From JACZWZ01 sp964194935 (GTDB taxonomy: Bacteria; Actinomycetota; Acidimicrobiia; Spongiisociales; UBA11373), in assembly GCA_964194935.1 (NCBI GenBank), contig CAXMOL010000120.1:1-11190 (forward strand): 11,190 nucleotides of DNA, read 5' to 3'. Positions within the stretch are counted from its first letter, which is position 1; the number at the start of each line of letters is the position of its first letter. The notes under the pieces are model-generated. The model was not told the origin of the DNA. It was given only the letters and a program-made list of their open reading frames with translations, and made no database searches. Positions 6,498-11,190 of this stretch are shown here, piece by piece. The translations under genes were made by a program, and so were the position numbers.

Positions 6498-7945
6498 TGC
6501 TCGGCGTCCTTACTGGCTTCGTCGATGAGCTGAGAGCGGTCGGTATCTCGGTCTCGATGGTCGAGGCGATTGATGCTGCCCGCGGCTTGGAGCACATCGA
6601 TCTGGCATCGCGAGTTGCGCTGAAGGCCGTCCTGGGTTCGACGCTGGTAAAGAATGCACGCCATTACACGGCATTCGAGGCCGCCTTTGAGACCTACTTC
6701 TCGCTCTCTGGTCCCGCGGCCGGTTCTGCTGAGGATGATGCACGTAGCGAGATGGCAAGATCCATGGTCGCCGGATCGATTGGTGCCGGAGGTGGCGGAG
6801 CAGGAGATGGGGACTCGGCCGAGGACCTGATAGATGCGCTGCTGGCGGCTCTCAGAGACAGAGACGACGCTCTTTTGCAGGCTGTTGTACGAGCGGCGGT
6901 GGATCGGATGGCAGGTATCGAGGCGGGCCGGCCCGTGGGTGGCGCCTACTACCTGTATCGGGTTGTACGACGGCTGGAGTTGGATCAGGTGGGTGTGGAG
7001 CTCGGGGCCATGGCCGCCGCCGATGCGGTCTCCCCGCTGCAGCGGCGGCTGGCGAACGAAGAGGTTGCTCGCCAGTTGGAGCGGGTTCGCGAGATGGTGC
7101 GGTCTGAGATCAGGAGACGTCTTGTCGCAGATCGAGGACCACGCGCCGTCTCTCGTACGTTGCGGCGACCGCTGGTCGAGGACATCGATTTGGTGTCTGC
7201 CACCCGAAACGAGATTGTCGAGGTCGAGCGGATCGTTCATCCGATGAGCAGGAGGCTTGCCACCCGACTGTCGCAACGGCGTCGGATGGGGACAAGGGGG
7301 CGGCTCGATGTTCGCCGGACGATGCGGGCGTCCTTGTCGACCGGAGGCGTACCCGTCGATCCCCGGTTCAGGCGTCCTCGCCCCGGCAAGCCCGAGATCG
7401 TTCTGCTGGGTGACATTTCGGGATCGGTTGCGACCTTCGCCAGATTCACGATGCAGATCGTGTTTGCCATCTCCGCCCAGTTCAGCCGAGTTCGCAGTTT
7501 TGCGTTTATCGATGGAATCGATGAGGTCACGGGATTCTTTGGTCCCGGCGTGGACTTTGCAGCTGCGATGAGCCGGATCGGAGCAGAGGCAGAGGTTGTG
7601 TGGCTCGATGGTCACAGTGACTACGGGAACGCCTTTGCGGCCTTCGGCGGCCGGTTCTTGGAGGATGCGGTCACGAAGCAAACGACGGTGATCGTGACCG
7701 GCGACGCACGCAGCAATTACCACGACCCCAATGTCGACGCATTGCGCGACATTGCGCGCAATGCAAGGGCGTTGTTTTGGCTCAACCCCGAATCGCACCG
7801 CTATTGGGATACCGGCGACTCGATCATGGGCCTGTATGCACCTTGGTGCGATGAGGTTTCGGAGGTGCGGAATCTCCGCCAACTGGAGAGGTTCGTGGAA
7901 CGGGTCGCAATTCCGACGACGAGGCCGATGAGGCCTCTCGCTTGA
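6497..7945 (+). CDS. CoxE-like VWA-domain protein
   Basis: The 482-residue protein has a C-terminal von Willebrand A domain of the CoxE type (residues about 295-470). The metal-ion-dependent adhesion site shows DISGS at 306-310, HSDYG around 373-377 and TGDARSN with D403, followed by the family hallmark LFWLNPESHRYWDTGDS and the closing VRNLRQLERFV. The N-terminal half is helical, with a glycine-rich linker (GAGGGGAGDG, 96-105) and an Arg-rich stretch before the VWA domain. Such proteins partner MoxR ATPases, probably recruiting the client via the bound metal. The start is ATG 6497, overlapping the TGA of the ATPase gene (TGATG); GTG at 6494 is one codon earlier and cannot be excluded. The real substrate is not evident from neighbours. 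Confidence 0.9.
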   Translation: MLGVLTGFVDELRAVGISVSMVEAIDAARGLEHIDLASRVALKAVLGSTLVKNARHYTAFEAAFETYFSLSGPAAGSAEDDARSEMARSMVAGSIGAGGGGAGDGDSAEDLIDALLAALRDRDDALLQAVVRAAVDRMAGIEAGRPVGGAYYLYRVVRRLELDQVGVELGAMAAADAVSPLQRRLANEEVARQLERVREMVRSEIRRRLVADRGPRAVSRTLRRPLVEDIDLVSATRNEIVEVERIVHPMSRRLATRLSQRRRMGTRGRLDVRRTMRASLSTGGVPVDPRFRRPRPGKPEIVLLGDISGSVATFARFTMQIVFAISAQFSRVRSFAFIDGIDEVTGFFGPGVDFAAAMSRIGAEAEVVWLDGHSDYGNAFAAFGGRFLEDAVTKQTTVIVTGDARSNYHDPNVDALRDIARNARALFWLNPESHRYWDTGDSIMGLYAPWCDEVSEVRNLRQLERFVERVAIPTTRPMRPLA

Positions 7946-7948
7946 TTC

Positions 7949-7977
7949 TTAAGGTCTCGGCCGAACCGGTCGATACT
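7949..7977 (+). promoter_or_regulatory. Candidate promoter for the response regulator
   Basis: TTAAGG (7949-7954) and GATACT (7972-7977) are 17 bases apart, in the 67-base gap after the VWA gene. Predicted transcription starts near 7984, about 29 bases before the GTG start. Matches to consensus are partial, so this is tentative. Confidence 0.35.
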
Positions 7978-8012
7978 CGTTGTGCGAACTGATTCGCAAA
8001 GAAAGGATTGTC

Positions 8013-8405
8013 GTGACTCAACGCGTTCTCGTCGTGGAAGACTCTGTGGTCATCCAGCGGCTCATCAGCGTGTGCCTCCGCCCCGCTGGGGTAGAGGTTG
8101 AGACTCGCGGTGATGGACCAAGCGGCCTCGAAGCCGCGTTGGAGAACCCTCCCGCCCTGCTGATCCTCGACGTCGGACTCCCGCGGATGGACGGCTGGGA
8201 AGTCCTGGAGCGGATTCGAAACGATCCCCGCACTAGCGACCTGAAGGTGTTGGTGCTCACAGCGCATGCTCAAGAGGAGACTCGCGAGCGAGCCGATCGT
8301 GGTGGCGCCGACGCTTTCTTGACCAAGCCCTTCCGCCCTGATGACCTGCGTGGGGTCGCTCTCGACCTGCTGCGTGATCCTGGGGCAGCTGCGAGCGTCG
8401 CCTAG
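8013..8405 (+). CDS. Single-domain response regulator (CheY-like receiver)
   Basis: The 130-residue protein consists only of a receiver domain. The acidic pocket is E9/D10, the phospho-acceptor is D53 in LLILDVGLPRMDGW, the conserved Thr is T83 in VLTAH and the Lys is K105 in LTKPF. Residues after about 120 are a short tail with no DNA-binding or enzymatic output domain. Such proteins act by phosphorylation-dependent binding to a partner, as in chemotaxis or phosphorelays. The GTG at 8013 is chosen because AAAGGA (8002-8007) lies five bases upstream and MTQRVLVVEDS is the normal start; an earlier in-frame TTG at 7980 would add an unusual N-terminus. No histidine kinase gene is in view, so its partner is unknown. 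Confidence 0.92.
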   Translation: MTQRVLVVEDSVVIQRLISVCLRPAGVEVETRGDGPSGLEAALENPPALLILDVGLPRMDGWEVLERIRNDPRTSDLKVLVLTAHAQEETRERADRGGADAFLTKPFRPDDLRGVALDLLRDPGAAASVA

Positions 8406-8408
8406 CTC

Positions 8409-8437
8409 TTCCAAGGTGCCCGCTGGCGGGATACGGT
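8409..8437 (+). promoter_or_regulatory. Candidate promoter for the LytM-like gene
   Basis: TTCCAA (8409-8414) and TACGGT (8432-8437) are separated by 17 bases, right after the response regulator stop. The predicted start near 8445 leaves only about 11 bases before the ATG at 8456, which lacks a ribosome site. The -35 match is weak. Confidence 0.35.
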
Positions 8438-8455
8438 ACGGCGACTCCGATCGCG

Positions 8456-8983
8456 ATGTCACCGATCCCTCTCATTCTTGTTCTTGCACTCTTGTGCCCC
8501 TTGCAGCCGCCCGTCGCTGGTGCGGTGTTGAGACCGTTTGCTCCCCAGGGTTCCTACGGGGGCCATTGGGGGATTGATCTCGCCGCCGATCCGGGTACCC
8601 CAGTTATGGCAGCAGCAGCGGGGACGGTGACGTTTGCCGGATCGGTCGGTGGCCGGCTATCGGTCACAATTCATCATGGAGGCGGTGTGCGAACCTCCTA
8701 CTCCTATCTGTTTTCGATCTACTTGGAGGTCGGGGATGCTGTTGCGATTGGCGACCCGGTAGGAGCCAGCGGAGAGGACCACGGATTGATGGGAGTGCAT
8801 TTCTCGCTGCGTGTCGATTCGATCTACCTGCCACCACCGGTCGGCAACTGCGCGCTATTGCCGGGTCGAGGGCTGCGCTTGGGTGGGGAATTGCCGTCGG
8901 GGACCTATCCTCGCCCTCGTGCGACGCGGCATTCTCGGCGGCACTTTCGATCCGCCTCACTTAGCCCACCTTTTGGGTGGTGA
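8456..8983 (+). CDS. Secreted LytM/M23-like protein, probably catalytically degenerate
   Basis: The 175-residue protein has a signal-peptide-like N-terminus (LILVLALLCPLQPPVAGA, cleavage plausible near residue 23) followed by a compact LytM/M23 domain. Family M23 enzymes are zinc endopeptidases that cut peptidoglycan cross-links. The first zinc motif is present as HWGID (H37, D41), and H115 in GVHFSLR matches the last zinc ligand. The two catalytic histidines are not in place: the YAHL-type motif reads YSYL (Y84), and the first His of HxH reads Gly (G113-V-H115). The protein may therefore be a non-enzymatic cell-wall binding or activator protein, as known for EnvC-type LytM factors. After residue about 150 the tail is Arg-rich, and its last 22 codons lie over the start of nadD. 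The ATG is chosen as the only start giving a signal peptide. Confidence 0.82.
   Translation: MSPIPLILVLALLCPLQPPVAGAVLRPFAPQGSYGGHWGIDLAADPGTPVMAAAAGTVTFAGSVGGRLSVTIHHGGGVRTSYSYLFSIYLEVGDAVAIGDPVGASGEDHGLMGVHFSLRVDSIYLPPPVGNCALLPGRGLRLGGELPSGTYPRPRATRHSRRHFRSASLSPPFGW
8906..8911 (+). promoter_or_regulatory. Candidate -10 box TATCCT for leaderless nadD
   Basis: TATCCT fits TANNNT and ends seven bases before the nadD GTG. The spacer CGCCCTC is pyrimidine-rich and offers no ribosome site. The box lies inside the 3' part of the LytM-like gene. Confidence 0.5.
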
Positions 8984-9485
8984 GGCCGCCTATCGCGAAC
9001 TCGGCCTCGACGTGGTGACATTCATGCCGGCTGGGTCTCCGTGGCAGAAGGCCGAGCGCGATGTCACTGCAGCTTCGGACCGGTGGGAGATGACAGTCTT
9101 GGCTACCGCCGGCGTCGACTATTTCCTTGCGGATGACAGCGAGGTGCGTCGTCCCGGTTGGACATACACAATTGACACTCTCGACTCCATGGATGATGGC
9201 GATGATGTCGTCTTGATCGTGGGTGCCGATACCGCCGCAGGCCTTCCCACCTGGCATCGATCCGAGGACATCCTGGAGCGGGTCACCCTCGCCGTGATTC
9301 CCCGACCCGGAGTCGAACGCGAGAACCTGGAGGGACTGCTGGGCGATCATTGCTGGCTCGATGTCCCCGAACTCTCCGTCAGTGGGACCATGCTGCGTCG
9401 CAGGGCCCGAGCCGGTCAGAGCATTCGGTTCTACGTCCCCGAGCTTGTCCACGACTATTTGATCGAACACAGCCTTTATGAGTAG
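8919..9485 (+). CDS. nadD: Nicotinate-nucleotide adenylyltransferase
   Basis: The 188-residue enzyme transfers AMP from ATP to nicotinate mononucleotide, making deamido-NAD in NAD biosynthesis. The nucleotidyltransferase signature GGTFDPPHLAH is at residues 7-17, with the HxxH pair H14 and H17. The adenine-binding C-terminal signature SGTMLR is at 155-160, followed by the usual RFYVPELVHDYL end. The GTG at 8919 is chosen because it gives the canonical short N-terminus VRRGILGGTFD and lies seven bases after TATCCT; longer starts would add residues with no family match. The 5' end overlaps the LytM-like frame by 65 bases, and the 3' end overlaps the next gene by 8 bases. The order nadD, LCP protein, rsfS is typical of actinobacteria. 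Confidence 0.95.
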   Translation: MRRGILGGTFDPPHLAHLLGGEAAYRELGLDVVTFMPAGSPWQKAERDVTAASDRWEMTVLATAGVDYFLADDSEVRRPGWTYTIDTLDSMDDGDDVVLIVGADTAAGLPTWHRSEDILERVTLAVIPRPGVERENLEGLLGDHCWLDVPELSVSGTMLRRRARAGQSIRFYVPELVHDYLIEHSLYE

Positions 9486-10656
9486 TGGCCGTCGCCTGGT
9501 GGTGTTGGGTCTGGTGCTTGGGCTTGTAGCTGCCGGATATTTCGGTCGCTCTCAGCTCGGAGATGCATTCGATTCCCCTGTGGATGCGATCAGCGGATGG
9601 TCGACCAAATTGCGCGACCTGGCTGCTGCGGAGCCCAAGAGTGAGGTGGCACAGAGGTCCCTGGAGGGAGTGTCCTCGAGTGTGCTCGTTGTTCTCGGCT
9701 CCGGTGAGGGTGATGCTGCCTTTGCCCTGCTTGCCTCGGACCCAGCAGGTCCGCCGACGTTGATAGTGCTGCCGCAGGACTTGCTTCTACCGGTGCCCGG
9801 GTTCGGCGAGTTCCGCCTGGTGGAAGCACTGGTGTTTGGTGGCCCCGAGTTGGCTGCTCTGGCCGTTACCAACGAATTCGGGATCAGGCTCGACGGCGTG
9901 GCTGAGCTTCCAGCCGGATCGGTTTCTGATGGCCTGCCCGGTCCGGTGGTGGTCGATCTTTCCGTCCCGTTGTTCGTCGAGGAGCCGGATGGAACGGTCG
10001 CCAGGATCTTGGCCGCCGGAGCGACAGAGGTGACGCCTGATTTTGTAGAGGTCTTGCTGACCACGGCCGGAACCGGAGACGACTTTGAGTGGATTCAACG
10101 ACAGGGGTCGGCCTGGCGCACAGTTCTTGGAGCAGTCGCCGAGTCGCCAGGTGTTGCCGACCGGATAACGTCGCTTGGCGGCAGCGATGCACCAGAGGCT
10201 GCCGACCTCTTTGTCACGGTTGCGGCGGACTCCGATGCGCTTTTGGCGACCGTGCCGGTCGGGCGGGCGCAGTCCTCGACCGGGGTTGAGGCTCTGATCC
10301 CGGCTGGTCAACAAGCCGACGACTTTGTTACCAATCGACTGAGTCACTTGCTCCTTCGCCCCGGTGGGCGCCCTCGGATAGAGATCCTCAACGGAAATGG
10401 CCGAATCGGAACAACCGCGGATATCGCTGGGATCCTGGTTCGTGACGGCTTTCGAATCGTCCGCACGGACAATGCCGACGATTTCGACTACGAGGACACG
10501 CTCGTCGTGGCTCAGGGTGATCATGCCGAAGCGTGGGCTCGCGAGATTGTTGGTTTGCTCGGTAGAGGGCTGCTGTTCCTGGAAGTTCGAGCGCCGTCTG
10601 GTGTCGTCGACATCTCTATCATCGTGGGACACGACATCCCATCCGGGGAAGGATGA
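9478..10656 (+). CDS. Membrane-anchored LCP-like protein with LytR_C domain, LCP site degenerate
   Basis: The 392-residue protein has one N-terminal membrane anchor (residues about 6-22), a middle region resembling LytR-CpsA-Psr (LCP) domains, and a LytR_C domain (about 299-385; RIEILNGNGRIGTT, then NADDFDYEDTLVV). LCP enzymes attach teichoic acids, arabinogalactan or capsule to peptidoglycan. LCP-like marks are D79 in GDAAFALL, LPQDLLLPVPGFG at 98-110, FGGPEL near 120-124, and DFEWIQRQ at 202-209. The catalytic pattern is eroded: the normal PRD reads PQD (Q100), and the RxR of the later conserved motif is missing (VLLTTAG at 192-198). It may be a non-catalytic relative. The ATG at 9478 lies in the nadD end (ATGAGTAG), so translation is coupled. 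LytR_C is clear; the LCP relation is an inference from scattered motifs. Confidence 0.8.
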   Translation: MSSGRRLVVLGLVLGLVAAGYFGRSQLGDAFDSPVDAISGWSTKLRDLAAAEPKSEVAQRSLEGVSSSVLVVLGSGEGDAAFALLASDPAGPPTLIVLPQDLLLPVPGFGEFRLVEALVFGGPELAALAVTNEFGIRLDGVAELPAGSVSDGLPGPVVVDLSVPLFVEEPDGTVARILAAGATEVTPDFVEVLLTTAGTGDDFEWIQRQGSAWRTVLGAVAESPGVADRITSLGGSDAPEAADLFVTVAADSDALLATVPVGRAQSSTGVEALIPAGQQADDFVTNRLSHLLLRPGGRPRIEILNGNGRIGTTADIAGILVRDGFRIVRTDNADDFDYEDTLVVAQGDHAEAWAREIVGLLGRGLLFLEVRAPSGVVDISIIVGHDIPSGEG

Positions 10657-11028
10657 TCCTTCATCGCCATACATCCTGAGACATCCAGCACTGCGCAAGC
10701 CGCGGCAGCTGCCATCGATGACAAGAAGGGGCTGAACATCAGCTTGCTGGACGTTTCCGGGCTAATCGTGCTCACCGACGTCTTCATCATTGCCAGCGGT
10801 ACATCGCGACGCCACGTCATCACTCTCGCCGAGGAGACTGAGATGCAACTCAAGGTCCAGGATCGCCGGCCGTTGCGTCGAGAGGGGATGGACGACGGCA
10901 GTTGGGTTCTGCTCGACTACGGCGATGTTGTAGTCCACGTGTTCGATGAGGAAACCCGCGCCTACTACGACCTGGAACGCCTGTGGTCGGACGCACCTCG
11001 CCTCTCCTTCGAGCCGGCAATTTCCTGA
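10657..11028 (+). CDS. rsfS: Ribosomal silencing factor RsfS, start codon unclear
   Basis: RsfS binds bL14 on the 50S subunit and blocks joining with the 30S in starvation. The frame shows the full family pattern: AQAAAAAIDDKKGLNISLLDVSG, TDVFIIASGTSRRHV, then WVLLDYGDVVVHVFDEE and YYDLERLWSDAP. The conserved N-terminal part begins by about 10690, yet this frame has no ATG, GTG or TTG between the upstream TGA (10654-10656) and TTG 10744. TTG 10744 would give only 94 residues and remove the first helix and strand. An ATG at 10653, overlapping the upstream TGA and next to GAAGGA, is one base out of frame and stops after eight codons. Options are an indel (natural or sequencing), a rare ATC/ATA start at 10663/10669, or recoding. 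The given start is simply the first codon of the open frame. Confidence 0.85.
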   Translation, partial: SFIAIHPETSSTAQAAAAAIDDKKGLNISLLDVSGLIVLTDVFIIASGTSRRHVITLAEETEMQLKVQDRRPLRREGMDDGSWVLLDYGDVVVHVFDEETRAYYDLERLWSDAPRLSFEPAIS

Positions 11029-11039
11029 CCGGCGACTGA

Positions 11040-11045
11040 TACACT
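11040..11045 (+). promoter_or_regulatory. Candidate -10 box TACACT for tRNA-Ala
   Basis: TACACT fits TANNNT and ends eleven bases before the tRNA 5' end, so transcription would begin a few bases upstream of it. The hexamer is identical to the one before the MoxR-type gene. No clear -35 is seen. The tRNA could also be reached by read-through from rsfS. Confidence 0.45.
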
Positions 11046-11056
11046 TCCGCCCGCTC

Positions 11057-11130
11057 GGGGGTGTAGCTCAGCTCGGCAGAGCACTTGCATGGCATGCAAG
11101 GGGTCAGGGGTTCGAATCCCCTCACCTCCA
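11057..11130 (+). tRNA. tRNA-Ala(GGC)
   Basis: A complete cloverleaf can be drawn. The acceptor stem is GGGGGTG (11057-11063) with CACCTCC (11123-11129). The D stem is GCTC (11066-11069) with GAGC (11079-11082). The anticodon stem is CTTGC with GCAAG around loop ATGGCAT, giving anticodon GGC at 11091-11093, which reads the Ala codon GCC. The T stem AGGGG/CCCCT encloses loop TTCGAAT. The third acceptor pair is G-T (11059 with 11127), the G3-U70 identity element of alanine tRNA. The discriminator is A at 11130. CCA is not encoded, since CAT follows. Confidence 0.97.
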
Positions 11131-11138
11131 CATAATCA

Positions 11139-11170
11139 GATGAAACCCGGCATTGATGCCGGGTTTCATC
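11139..11170 (+). terminator. Strong hairpin terminator after tRNA-Ala
   Basis: GATGAAACCCGGCAT (11139-11153) and ATGCCGGGTTTCATC (11156-11170) are perfect 15-base inverted repeats with two bases between them. The fold carries a GC core flanked by AAA/TTT, so it presents a T-run on both strands and could terminate transcription from either direction. It starts eight bases after the tRNA. Confidence 0.8.
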
Positions 11171-11174
11171 GATT

Positions 11175-11190
11175 GTGAGGGGATTCGAAC
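11175..11190 (-). repeat. Inverted copy of tRNA T-arm/acceptor at window edge, possible partial minus-strand tRNA
   Basis: GTGAGGGGATTCGAAC (11175-11190) is the exact reverse complement of tRNA-Ala bases 11110-11125. Read on the minus strand it gives T-loop TTCGAAT, T-stem 3' side CCCCT and then CAC, as in a tRNA 3' end. It may be the end of a convergent tRNA gene lying beyond the window and sharing the terminator, or a repeat fragment. Only 16 bases are visible. Confidence 0.45.

Noticed and set aside
6434..7882. 482-codon minus-strand open frame opposite the VWA gene
   Set aside because: Shadow of the CoxE-like gene; low-complexity His/Arg/Pro-rich product without a plausible start signal.
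5646..7945. CO-dehydrogenase maturation operon (coxD/coxE)
   Set aside because: The families match, but no coxL/M/S or other cox genes are in view, so the specific pathway is not supported.
10653..10679. Eight-codon ATG frame overlapping the LCP-like gene stop
   Set aside because: Too short to call as a gene; reported instead as part of the rsfS start problem.
1..11190. CRISPR array, transposon or phage genes
   Set aside because: No spaced repeat array, transposase, integrase or phage structural gene is visible in any frame examined.

Overview
The window reads as a chromosomal housekeeping segment from a moderately GC-rich actinobacterium (Actinomycetota). An Acidimicrobiia-like lineage is my best guess from gene content. 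The supporting evidence is the order rng-rplU-rpmA-obgE followed by nadD-LCP protein-rsfS, an actinobacterial-type RNase E/G with a basic N-terminal extension, and several genes that start a few bases after a TANNNT -10 box with no Shine-Dalgarno site. All convincing genes are on the + strand; long minus-strand open frames are shadows of these genes.

Layout: (1) 1-975, the 3' part of rodA (SEDS glycosyltransferase), open at the left edge and followed by two small hairpins. (2) 1160-1741, thymidine kinase tdk with a leaderless-type start. (3) A 270-base non-coding stretch with a candidate promoter and a hairpin leader, then 2012-3520 rng, 3567-3932 rplU and 3933-4187 rpmA. (4) A 114-base gap with nested inverted repeats, then 4302-5555 obgE. 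(5) A four-gene block, 5646-8983: a MoxR-type AAA+ ATPase, a CoxE-like VWA protein, a single-domain response regulator and a secreted LytM/M23-like protein. As I recall, this interval often holds proline-synthesis genes in other actinobacteria. (6) nadD, an LCP/LytR_C-like membrane protein and rsfS, tightly packed. (7) 11057-11130, tRNA-Ala(GGC), followed by a strong hairpin terminator and an inverted copy of the tRNA T-arm at the right edge.

Together the genes link ribosome production and quality control (bL21, bL27, Obg, RsfS, RNase G/E), nucleotide and NAD supply (Tdk, NadD) and cell-wall growth (RodA, LytM-like and LCP-like proteins). The most noteworthy points are: rsfS has no usable in-frame start codon for its conserved N-terminus, while an ATG overlapping the upstream stop is one base out of frame; the LCP-like and LytM-like proteins have both lost expected catalytic residues; tdk, moxR and nadD share a leaderless start design; and there is an inverted tRNA-end repeat at the right edge. 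I do not see a clear undescribed defence or mobile system. The MoxR/VWA/receiver/LytM block is the least explained part.
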